Shown here: one piece after another, positions 41,992 through 49,107 of the stretch
Layout: each line of letters begins with the position of its first letter
Position numbering within the stretch: the stretch's first letter is position 1
Origin: an uncultured Clostridia bacterium
Lineage (GTDB): Bacteria; Bacillota; Clostridia; Oscillospirales; CAG-272
Reading direction: 5' to 3'
Assembly (NCBI GenBank): GCA_944381115.1
Contig: CALWJV010000019.1
Coordinates: forward strand, 1 to 49,107
DNA length: 49,107 nucleotides
The notes under the pieces: model-generated
What the model was told of the DNA's origin: nothing
The model's input: only the letters and a program-made list of their open reading frames with translations
Databases searched by the model: none
Made by a program: the position numbers and the translations under genes

Positions 41992-43465
41992 TTCTTTCAC
42001 ATTTCTGCTGTTTTTCCCGATAGTATTTTTAATGTATAAATTAATACCGCTTAAATACAGATGGGTAATGCTTCTGGTCGTAAGTTACTATTTCTACATG
42101 AGATGGCAACCTGACCTTATATATCTTATACTTTTTACAACGGCAGTTTCATACGGATGTGCAATAATGATAGATCGTACGGAAAGTCAGAAGAAAAAGA
42201 AGGCATATATGATTGTGGCGGTTGTTGCCAGTCTGTCGGTACTGTTTTTCTTTAAATACTTTAATTTTTTGGCAGAAAACGTTGAATTAGTGTTTGATTT
42301 TATAGGTATACCGGTAGATGACCTGACACTTAATCTAATTCTTCCGGTGGGTATATCTTTTTATACTTTTCAGACACTTTCATATGTTATTGACGTTTAC
42401 AGAGGAAGTATGCCGGCGGAAAGACATTTCGGATATTACGCACTATATGTATCTTTTTTTCCGCAACTTGTTGCAGGACCGATAGAGAGGCCGGAAAACC
42501 TGCTTCCTCAACTTAAAACCAAGAATCCATTTAACGGAGCGCAGGCCGTAATGGGACTGAAAATGATGATGGTCGGATTTTTTAAAAAGATTGCGGTTGC
42601 CGACCAGATTTCAAGGTATGTAGATGCCGTTTACAACAACATTGCGACTGCTGACGCATCGCTTTTGAACGGATTTACTGTTTCACTTGCGACGGTACTG
42701 TTTGCATTTCAGATATACTGTGATTTTTCGGGTTATACGGATATAGCAATAGGATGCTCTGCAGTAATGGGAATAAAACTCATGCAAAACTTCAATAATC
42801 CGTATACAGCAACAAATATAAAAGATTTCTGGAGAAGATGGCATATATCTTTGACATCATGGTTTACCGATTACATTTACATACCTCTCGGAGGATCACG
42901 TTGTTCAAAAAGGCGCCATTACTTTAATATATTTATGGTGTTTTTGATTTCCGGAATTTGGCACGGTGCAGCATGGACCTTTATATTTTGGGGTGTTGTA
43001 CACGGACTGTACCAGATAATAGGAAATATAACAAAGAAACCGAGAAGTGCATTCTGGGAAAAACTCGGGATCAGTGAAAAAGGACTGTTTCTGACGTGGT
43101 CACGAAGGGTGATAACTTTTATACTTGTATCTGTTGCGTGGATCGGATTCCGTGCAAACAGTCTTTCTGACCTTGCAACATTGATAAAAACGCTGTTTAC
43201 CGGTTGGGGAGGAATCAGTATATCAGCATCCATGGAGGCTCTGGAGTTGACAGTTATGGGACTTATAAGTGCATTCCTTTCAATATATGTTACAAGCCAA
43301 CTTGACCATCAGGTCAGTGAAAAGGTAAACGATCTGGGTGAAAACAAGGGCTTGGTACTTACAAGTGCGGGAAAATATATATACGTATGTTGGGCAATAG
43401 CGATTGCATGGTTGATACTGTTAAGTTCTAATGCAGTAAGTTCGTTTATTTACTTCCAGTTCTGA
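41981..43465 (+). CDS. MBOAT family O-acyltransferase (AlgI/DltB-like)
   Basis: This 494-residue multispanning protein of the membrane-bound O-acyltransferase family begins with VFNSFTFLLFFPIVFLMYKL. The motif NFNNPYTATNIKDFWRRWHISLTSWF with the YIPLGGSR stretch and the invariant histidine in SGIWHGAAWTF are typical of AlgI and PatA. Relatives carry acyl groups across the membrane to O-acetylate alginate, teichoic acid or peptidoglycan, together with SGNH partners. Here two such partners flank it. The ATG is preceded by AAGGAGG inside the overlapping gene. Confidence 0.93.
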   Translation: MVFNSFTFLLFFPIVFLMYKLIPLKYRWVMLLVVSYYFYMRWQPDLIYLILFTTAVSYGCAIMIDRTESQKKKKAYMIVAVVASLSVLFFFKYFNFLAENVELVFDFIGIPVDDLTLNLILPVGISFYTFQTLSYVIDVYRGSMPAERHFGYYALYVSFFPQLVAGPIERPENLLPQLKTKNPFNGAQAVMGLKMMMVGFFKKIAVADQISRYVDAVYNNIATADASLLNGFTVSLATVLFAFQIYCDFSGYTDIAIGCSAVMGIKLMQNFNNPYTATNIKDFWRRWHISLTSWFTDYIYIPLGGSRCSKRRHYFNIFMVFLISGIWHGAAWTFIFWGVVHGLYQIIGNITKKPRSAFWEKLGISEKGLFLTWSRRVITFILVSVAWIGFRANSLSDLATLIKTLFTGWGGISISASMEALELTVMGLISAFLSIYVTSQLDHQVSEKVNDLGENKGLVLTSAGKYIYVCWAIAIAWLILLSSNAVSSFIYFQF

Positions 43466-43481
43466 TAAGGAGGTGTATATT

Positions 43482-45077
43482 ATGGATAATGAAATTAATA
43501 TGTTAAACACCTCCGCAGAGGGACAAAATGATACGATAATACCGCCGGAGACATCGGTAAAGGAAAGTAAAAGAAACACAAAATGGTTTTTAGCCGTATT
43601 TTTACCGATGCTATTTGTATTTTTTATTCCAATGATAACGATTTTTATTGTTGTTTTTATTCTTCCGCCTGTTTATGATACAACATTTATAGGTGAACTC
43701 GGAGAGAAGTATGAACTTTTAAAGGAGACAGATGAGCCAAAGATAGTTATTGTAGGCGGAAGTTCAGTTGCTTTCGGAATAGACAGTAAACTGATGGAAG
43801 AAAAACTCGGAATGAAAGTTGTAAATTTCGGACTGTATGCAAATCTTGGGACAAAAATAATGCTGGATCTGTCCAAAGCCAATATAAACGAAGGGGATAT
43901 AATAGTTATAGCCCCTGAAATGAGCGATCAGACACTGTCGTTGTATTTCAATTCTGAAACCGCGATGCAAGCACTTGACGGAAATGCGTCCATGCTCTTT
44001 GATATAGACAGCGAAAATTTTGAATCACTCATAGGAGCGAGTTGGAAATTTTCATACGAAAAGATTAACTACCTTATCACCGGAGAACGGCCGGAAAATG
44101 CAGGAGCATATAAGAAAGAAAATTTTAACGAATACGGTGACAATGTTTTTGACAGACCGTATAACGTCATGACCCAGGCGACAAATACAATAAACCTTAC
44201 ATTCAGAACAAATTATGAAGATGATGTTGAAACCGATTATGAAAAGTATATAGACTATGTAAATGATTACATAAAGTATGCTAACCGCAGAGGAGCAACA
44301 GTTTATTACAGTCTTTGTCCAATGAATAAGGCAGCATTAGGAAAAAACAATAGCGAAGATGCTATTTATGAATATTACCGCAATCTTGTTAATTCCATCA
44401 ACTGTAAAGTAATAAGTAATGTTAATGACTATATAATGGATGAAGGATACTTTTTTGATTCGGAATTTCACCTTAATAATGCGGGAGTAACGGTAAGGAC
44501 GGTAAAACTTATTGATGACATAAAGAGAGAAAACGAAGACTTGGATGACAGAATACGATTTTCACAGACAATGCCGGCATCGTCGCTTCCCGCACCTCCG
44601 GGATTTAAGCCTGCGGACGTTGTTGAAGGAGATTCAGAAAATGTTCACTTTATCTTTACAGAAGTTACCGGAAGTAACGGTGAGGTATATTATAAGATAA
44701 CCGGTATTAACGATGCGGGCAAAGCACAGACAAAACTTGAGATACCGAACAATGTTGACGGAATACCTGTAAGGGTTTTGGGAGCAAATGCTTTACTTGG
44801 ATGCAGTAATCTTAAGGAACTTGTAATAGGACAAAATATAACGGCGATAGAGGGTAAAGCGCTGAACGGTGCGACGTCACTCGAAAAATTGATACTCCCT
44901 GACGGAAAAATGCCGGGTGACATATCTGTGCCGAATAACAGTTCGGAATCGCTTATTACTGACGATAACTGTAATCCGGACCTTAAGATATATGTTGACG
45001 ATCAGTATTATTCATCATTTGCCGGAGATTATTTCTGGGGAGACTATGGAACAAAACTTACACCGAAAATACAGTAA
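43482..45077 (+). CDS. Membrane-anchored SGNH-type protein with LRR tail
   Basis: This predicted 531-residue protein has an acidic, cytosolic N-terminus (about 1-40), one membrane helix (NTKWFLAVFLPMLFVFFIPM), an external SGNH-like domain and a C-terminal BspA-type leucine-rich segment. Block I is GSSVAFGIDS (from residue 93), a conserved Asn-containing stretch is NFGLYANLGT, and the DxxH motif is DSEFH (326-330), so the catalytic pair is intact. It resembles DltD/AlgJ-type partners of MBOAT proteins. The ATG at 43482 follows AAGGAGG; a GTG at 43473 is too close. A strong terminator ends the operon. Confidence 0.82.
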   Translation: MDNEINMLNTSAEGQNDTIIPPETSVKESKRNTKWFLAVFLPMLFVFFIPMITIFIVVFILPPVYDTTFIGELGEKYELLKETDEPKIVIVGGSSVAFGIDSKLMEEKLGMKVVNFGLYANLGTKIMLDLSKANINEGDIIVIAPEMSDQTLSLYFNSETAMQALDGNASMLFDIDSENFESLIGASWKFSYEKINYLITGERPENAGAYKKENFNEYGDNVFDRPYNVMTQATNTINLTFRTNYEDDVETDYEKYIDYVNDYIKYANRRGATVYYSLCPMNKAALGKNNSEDAIYEYYRNLVNSINCKVISNVNDYIMDEGYFFDSEFHLNNAGVTVRTVKLIDDIKRENEDLDDRIRFSQTMPASSLPAPPGFKPADVVEGDSENVHFIFTEVTGSNGEVYYKITGINDAGKAQTKLEIPNNVDGIPVRVLGANALLGCSNLKELVIGQNITAIEGKALNGATSLEKLILPDGKMPGDISVPNNSSESLITDDNCNPDLKIYVDDQYYSSFAGDYFWGDYGTKLTPKIQ

Positions 45078-45080
45078 ATA

Positions 45081-45113
45081 AAAAACAAGGCTTCAAAAGC
45101 CTTGTTTTTTTAT
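45081..45113. terminator. Bidirectional terminator of the MBOAT operon
   Basis: AAAAACAAGGCTT and AAGCCTTGTTTTT (45081-45093 and 45097-45109) form a 13-bp stem with a 3-nt loop and T runs in both directions. It also serves the convergent ECF gene. Confidence 0.9.
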
Positions 45114-45170
45114 TTAAACGGACATTATGTTTTAAATAATGTTTTTGTTAATTTGTAATAATTTTCAAAT

Positions 45171-45791
45171 TTATAAATTTGTTTGATTTTTGTGAGCGCT
45201 TTTTTTAACGATAAGCGAAACTCTGTAAATAACAGGAGAAAGGATCAAATTAAGGAGAAGTTCAAAAATAAAATTCAATCCGGCGCATCCGATTATGAGA
45301 AAATAGATAACGCTTTGACCGGCAGGTTCCGCAAAATTTGTTGCGAGTGTACCGGTCATTGTGAGCCCTCCTAAAATAAAGAGGCCGGTATTTACTATCG
45401 GTGCAACCGCCGCTGCCGCAATCGCTGCAATGTAAGGATTGAATTTTACAAGAGCACGGTATATGAATCCTGCTGCAAGTCCGGCAAAAATTGCTTTTCC
45501 AAAGCAAATAAGAGCAGTAATGAACGGATGGTTAATAAAAAGAATTTGTGTAAAAGAATCCAATCCTGTAACGCCCGCAATAAATGTTACGGTTCCGAAA
45601 ACAAATCCGAGCCAGGCGCCGGCAGAAGGTCCGAGAAGGACTGCTCCGAGGACAATAGGAATGAGAACAAGACTAATGCTTGTTCCTCCAAGTTTTATGG
45701 CAGTTCCGCTTAACTGAAGAACGAGAACTATAGCGGTTAAAATTGCAAGTTCTGTCATTTTAAAAGTATTGATTTTTTTATTTTTTATCAT
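45171..45791 (-). CDS. ECF transporter S component
   Basis: This predicted 206-residue membrane protein has about six helices and belongs to the substrate-binding (S) subunits of energy-coupling-factor vitamin importers. Features are a basic N-terminus (MIKNKKINTFKMTELAI), a loop SISLVLIPIVLGAVLLGP, the glycine-rich helix GAWLGFVFGTVTFIAGV and the FNPYIAAIAAAAVAPIVNTGLF stretch. No EcfA or EcfT gene is in the window, so it must share a general module elsewhere. The ATG at 45791 is chosen for the usual start of such proteins. Its vitamin cannot be assigned, and no riboswitch was recognised in the leader. Confidence 0.82.
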   Translation of the reverse strand: MIKNKKINTFKMTELAILTAIVLVLQLSGTAIKLGGTSISLVLIPIVLGAVLLGPSAGAWLGFVFGTVTFIAGVTGLDSFTQILFINHPFITALICFGKAIFAGLAAGFIYRALVKFNPYIAAIAAAAVAPIVNTGLFILGGLTMTGTLATNFAEPAGQSVIYFLIIGCAGLNFIFELLLNLILSPVIYRVSLIVKKSAHKNQTNL

Positions 45792-45872
45792 AAATTCTCT
45801 CTTTCTTGTCAAAAAAACATGTGAAAATCAAGTTATTATATTTTTTATATGGACAATTTCTTTTGATTTCCA

Positions 45873-45901
45873 ATTATAACACAATTTTTACTATTTGTCA
45901 A
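45873..45901 (-). promoter_or_regulatory. Promoter of the ECF S-component gene
   Basis: On the minus strand TTGACA (45901-45896) and TATAAT (45878-45873) are separated by 17 bp. Confidence 0.88.
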
Positions 45902-46095
45902 GATACCTTATAAAACGGGGATTTTTTAGTTTTTATTATGAATTTTAATATCCTTCAAATGTTTTTAACCATTTTACAGTATAATTAATACAGCGCAGAC
46001 TATTCGGTATTTAAAATAAAATTTTGAATTATAGGGTGATTTTATAAATATTTAAACTGTTTTTCTGAAGATTAACTAAATGCGGTTGATTTACA

Positions 46096-46124
46096 TTGAC
46101 AAAAAGTATAAAATGATATATAAT
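46096..46124 (+). promoter_or_regulatory. rarA promoter
   Basis: TTGACA (46096-46101) and TATAAT (46119-46124) are separated by 17 bp, 44 bases before the rarA start. Confidence 0.85.
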
Positions 46125-46168
46125 AAATAAGTAAAAAAACAAATAATAATTAAAGGGAAAACAAGTGT

Positions 46169-47410
46169 ATGCGAAATGAATTAAAAGTTCCTTTGGCAAT
46201 GAGACTTCGTCCACAGAGTATAGACGATATAGTAGGGCAAAGACATTTGTTCGGCGAAAACGGAGCCATACGCCGTATGTTGCAGCGAGGCTATGTTACA
46301 AATATGATTTTTTATGGTCCGCCCGGAACGGGTAAAACCACCGCTGCCAATATTATAGCGAAGGAAGCGGAAATGACAATACACAAATTGAATGCTACGA
46401 CGGCATCTCTTTCAGATATAAAAGCCGTGATTGCCGATACCGAAACTGTCTTCGGAAGGAGCGGAATACTCCTTTATCTTGACGAAATACAGTATTTCAA
46501 TAAAAAGCAACAGCAGTCACTGCTGGAATTTATTGAAGACGGTCGTATAACGCTTATTGCATCGACTACCGAAAATCCATACATGTATGTATATAATGCT
46601 ATAATTTCCCGATCTGCTGTTTTTGAGTTTAAAGCACTGTCGCAAGACGACATAAAGCCTTTAATAAATAAGGCGGTAGATTTATTAAATAAAGAAAATA
46701 ATACGGCAAAAAAGATTACCCCGGAAGCGCTAGAATACATATCTTCAAGCGGTGCGGGAGATGCAAGGCGAGCATTAAATTTATTAGAAAATACATATTA
46801 CATAACAGAGGATGAAATAACAAAAGAAGCCGTAGCATCTTTAACAAATAAAATAGTTGGTAGTTTTGATGCCGATGGAGTGGTACACTACGATATGCTT
46901 TCAGCACTTCAAAAGTCTATTCGTGGATCTGATCCGGATGCAGCAATTTTTTATCTTGTAAAAATACTTGAAGGAGGGGATTTGATTGGTGCTTGCAGAC
47001 GCCTTCAGGTTATAGCGGCAGAGGATATAGGACTTGCCTTTCCAAATGTCATTCCAATAGTCAGGGCATGTGTGGAGAGTGCGATGGCACTTGGATTTCC
47101 TGAAGCAAGGATACCTCTTGCAGATGCGGCAATATTACTTGCAACATCTCCGAAATCCAACTCAGGAAACGCGGCTTTAGAGCGAGCAACTGAAGCCCTT
47201 CAAAACGGAAAAGGCCAAAATGTACCTTCTCATATGCGTCCTAGTAACAATTTTGACGGATATAAATATCCACATGATTTTCCGAACCACTATGTAAAAC
47301 AGCAATATCTACCGGACGATTTGGTAGATACAGTATTTTACGAATATGGAGAGAACAAGGCAGAGGAGGCAGCAAAAGCATACTGGAAAAAAATAAAAAA
47401 CGGCGGTTGA
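46169..47410 (+). CDS. rarA: Replication-associated recombination protein A
   Basis: This 413-residue AAA+ ATPase of the RarA/MgsA/WRNIP1 group acts at stalled replication forks. The N-terminal MRLRPQSIDDIVGQRHL and Walker A GPPGTGKTT are typical. Walker B is LYLDEIQ, sensor 1 is STTENP, and the arginine-finger region GAGDARRALNLLE follows. The C-terminal tetramerisation part (DPDAAIFYLVKILEGGD, AAEDIGLA, NFDGYKYPHDFPNHYV) is complete. The length is normal. It has its own promoter and is convergent with the metallopeptidase gene downstream. Confidence 0.96.
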   Translation: MRNELKVPLAMRLRPQSIDDIVGQRHLFGENGAIRRMLQRGYVTNMIFYGPPGTGKTTAANIIAKEAEMTIHKLNATTASLSDIKAVIADTETVFGRSGILLYLDEIQYFNKKQQQSLLEFIEDGRITLIASTTENPYMYVYNAIISRSAVFEFKALSQDDIKPLINKAVDLLNKENNTAKKITPEALEYISSSGAGDARRALNLLENTYYITEDEITKEAVASLTNKIVGSFDADGVVHYDMLSALQKSIRGSDPDAAIFYLVKILEGGDLIGACRRLQVIAAEDIGLAFPNVIPIVRACVESAMALGFPEARIPLADAAILLATSPKSNSGNAALERATEALQNGKGQNVPSHMRPSNNFDGYKYPHDFPNHYVKQQYLPDDLVDTVFYEYGENKAEEAAKAYWKKIKNGG

Positions 47411-47479
47411 AAAATCCTGAGTGTATTAAAATCAATCAAAGCAATGTTAATGTAAAAGAATATATTATGAGATTAAAAG

Positions 47480-48163
47480 CTACGGGCAGATACAACGTAC
47501 TAGTTCGGAATATTTATTTTTAAAATTTAATTCAATTGATCTGCTATACGGACATATAAGGTTTAAAAGATCATGAAACTGTTTGCCGTGATTAAGATAT
47601 ACAGTGTGCACAAGTTCATGGCAGACAATAAATTTTATAAAATCATAATCAAACGCCGGGAGTGAAAGTGAAAAATTAAGATTTTTTTTTGAACTGCAGG
47701 AGCCAAACCGGGAATAAATATTTTTTACGTAAATTTTTCCGTATGAGAAATCGTTTTTTTCAGCAATAGTTTTTACTAGTTGCGGCAGGATACGTTTTGC
47801 TTCAGCACGGAGAAAATTTTTATAAAGTAAGTGCAATTTTTCGAAAGAAATATTCTGGGGTGCGTAAAAATAAATTCCGTCAAACGTAAGATTTTCAGAT
47901 GTACCGAAGGATACAGGATAATTTTTTCCTAAATACATAAGTGAAGGAGCAGAGAGGTTTGTGAACAAGGTCAAAAATTTCTTTTTATTTTTTTTATCAG
48001 CGAGGATTTTCATTTTATCGTAGTTAAAATAAAGGAAATCAAGAGCCTTTATTTTGGAGTACCCTTTTGGGCAGTAAATTGCAAAAGATCCGTCATTCTT
48101 TAGTTTCAAAAGAAGATTTTTACGTTTTGTTTTATATATTGTGTAATTTATTTCTGGATACAT
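47480..48163 (-). CDS. YgjP-like (DUF45) metallopeptidase
   Basis: This 227-residue cytosolic protein of the YgjP/SprT-like group has a predicted zinc protease site CHELVHTVYLNHGKQF, with H182, E183 and H186 in HELVH and H192 as the likely third ligand. The SRFGSCSSKKNLNFS stretch is typical of the family. The N-terminal 100 residues are Lys-, Tyr- and Phe-rich. No reaction is established for most members. It is divergent from the ybaK-like gene, with the AGAAAGG ribosome binding site before the ATG. Confidence 0.85.
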   Translation of the reverse strand: MYPEINYTIYKTKRKNLLLKLKNDGSFAIYCPKGYSKIKALDFLYFNYDKMKILADKKNKKKFLTLFTNLSAPSLMYLGKNYPVSFGTSENLTFDGIYFYAPQNISFEKLHLLYKNFLRAEAKRILPQLVKTIAEKNDFSYGKIYVKNIYSRFGSCSSKKNLNFSLSLPAFDYDFIKFIVCHELVHTVYLNHGKQFHDLLNLICPYSRSIELNFKNKYSELVRCICP

Positions 48164-48229
48164 GAATTTGCCTTTCTAATTAAATATTTAAATGTTAAAT
48201 TAAAATAAAAACTTAAAAGTGGAGATAAT

Positions 48230-48706
48230 ATGAAAATAAAAACGAACGCCATGCGTATCCTTGACGCGTCAAAAATTGAATATATAGCGTATGAATATGT
48301 TCCTGATGAAAGCGACCTCAGTGGTATACATGTTGCGGAACAAATCGGACTTGATAAAGAAACAGTATTTAAAACGCTTATTGCAAAAGGAGATAAGAGC
48401 GGTCCGGTTGTTTTTGTGATTCCGTGTTGTATGGAACTTGACTTAAAGAAATGTGCAGTTGTTTCAGGGAATAAGAAAATAGAACTTGTACCAGTAAAAG
48501 AACTTTTGGGGCTGACAGGGTATATTAGAGGCGGCTGTTCCCCGATAGGAATGAAAAAGAAGTATCCAACATATTTTGACGAAAGTGCAGAACTTTTTGA
48601 AAAAATCACGGTGAGTGCTGGTATCAAGGGGTGTCAACTTTTGATAAAAAGTAAAGATGTAATAAAGATTACTGATGCAAAATGTGCTGATATATCTTCA
48701 TTATAA
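48230..48706 (+). CDS. ybaK: Cys-tRNA(Pro) deacylase (YbaK/EbsC)
   Basis: This 158-residue YbaK-type protein removes cysteine mischarged on tRNA-Pro by prolyl-tRNA synthetase. It shows TNAMRILDASKIEYIAYEY, the active-site QIGLDKETVFKTLIAKGD region with the conserved lysine, and GYIRGGCSPIGMKKKYPTYFD. The length matches the family. The ATG follows GTGGAGA. It is the last gene in the window. Confidence 0.92.
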   Translation: MKIKTNAMRILDASKIEYIAYEYVPDESDLSGIHVAEQIGLDKETVFKTLIAKGDKSGPVVFVIPCCMELDLKKCAVVSGNKKIELVPVKELLGLTGYIRGGCSPIGMKKKYPTYFDESAELFEKITVSAGIKGCQLLIKSKDVIKITDAKCADISSL

Positions 48707-49107
48707 TTATAAAATAAAGAAAAAGAGTAAGATACATTAAAGCATGGGAAAAATAAGGATTGGAAAAAACTAAAAAAAGAAGAACATTGAAATTTAACCC
48801 ATAATAATTTAATTTTTTCAAAAAATAAAATTATTTTTTATATGATAAAGATATTATAACATGTTAAAGAAGAAAAAACAAGCAGAAAAACAAAATTATA
48901 AAATGAATAAAAAATACGATTTTATACATTTTTTGACATTATTTTTAACATTTTATAAAAGAAAACTCAAGTTAATTTAGATAATTTTCACAAAACTAAA
49001 AAAAGGGGAAAAAAGAAGAAAAAACATATTGACAAAGAGGGAATAAAGTGATATAATGATAAAGCACCGCAAATGAAGGGACCAGAAGCGGAGCAAAGAT
49101 GATCTTT
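48707..49107. other. AT-rich terminal intergenic region
   Basis: This is A-rich, low-complexity DNA with no gene. Only the promoter at 49029-49057 is recognisable, near the window end. The 50-base leader that follows is too short to classify. Confidence 0.6.
49029..49057 (+). promoter_or_regulatory. Strong promoter of a downstream gene outside the window
   Basis: TTGACA (49029-49034) and TATAAT (49052-49057) are 17 bp apart. The transcript runs off the window. Confidence 0.85.

Larger units (their letters stand above)
45792..46168. other. Divergent intergenic region ECF / rarA
   Basis: This spacer holds two strong promoters (see 45873-45901, minus, and 46096-46124, plus). The 75-nt ECF leader shows no riboswitch that I recognise. 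The rest is AT-rich. Confidence 0.6.

Noticed and set aside
45792..45872. Riboswitch in front of the ECF S-component gene
   Set aside because: The leader of about 75 nt is AT-rich with no conserved TPP, FMN, cobalamin or preQ1 signature.
1..49107. CRISPR array or transposase
   Set aside because: No regularly spaced direct repeats and no transposase or integrase motifs were seen anywhere in the window.

Overview
The window is low-GC DNA from a Gram-positive anaerobe, most likely a Clostridia-class Bacillota (Oscillospirales-like). The reasons are A-rich GGAGG-type ribosome binding sites, many consensus TTGACA-N17-TATAAT promoters, lipoprotein (lipobox) secretion and clostridial neighbourhoods such as dnaG-rpoD and DUF512-der-plsY. 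No rRNA operon, CRISPR array, transposase or integrase gene was found. The genus is not determined.

Layout. (1) 1-2690 is a decayed accessory patch beside a tRNA-Gln. It holds a frameshifted histidine-kinase remnant, a metallophosphoesterase, a GNAT acetyltransferase, and a 71-bp direct repeat whose second copy abuts the tRNA 3' end. (2) 3048-9792, minus strand, is a complete phosphate module: pstS, a fused pstC-pstA, pstB, phoU, phoB, phoR. A two-repeat Pho-box-like site lies in front of pstS. The PstS protein has its two lobes in circularly permuted order. (3) 10206-12958, minus strand, holds an aldehyde dehydrogenase, an AEC-family permease and tRNA-Arg(CCG). (4) 13267-34775, plus strand, is a long housekeeping run: tsaE, tsaB, rpiB, a Na/Pi cotransporter with PhoU domain, alaS, a TSCPD protein, tRNA-Lys, an esterase, mtnN, hflX, a YigZ protein, dgt, dnaG, rpoD, an orphan solute-binding lipoprotein, yceD, rpmF, a DUF512 radical-SAM protein, der and plsY.

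(5) 34870-37643 is the most unusual part. A tRNA-Arg(CCT) gene is split in its anticodon loop. The 5' half lies at 34870-34908 and the 3' half at 37600-37643, and together they rebuild a well-paired tRNA. The intervening 2.7 kb carries paired GTACACCC-type repeats at both ends (possible integrase arm sites), an intact second tRNA-Arg(CCT), a highly structured leader or small RNA with its own promoter and a UUCG terminator, a zinc-ribbon/FxLYD-like membrane protein, and a stand-alone SIR2-like protein that resembles NAD-consuming anti-phage effectors. It looks like an integrase-less mini-island that replaces the tRNA it destroys.

(6) 37934-45077 is an envelope O-acylation operon. It contains a 1219-residue lipoprotein with two tandem repeat/LRR/SGNH modules (the first has lost its catalytic His), a small membrane protein, an AlgI/DltB-type MBOAT acyltransferase, and a membrane-anchored SGNH-LRR protein. 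A plausible model is that the MBOAT protein moves acyl groups across the membrane and the SGNH proteins transfer them to a wall polymer. (7) 45171-48706 holds an ECF transporter S component, rarA, a YgjP-type metallopeptidase and a YbaK-type deacylase. The last 400 bases are AT-rich and end in a strong promoter whose gene lies outside the window.

All calls come from reading the sequence. Families are assigned by motif recognition, and no database search was run.
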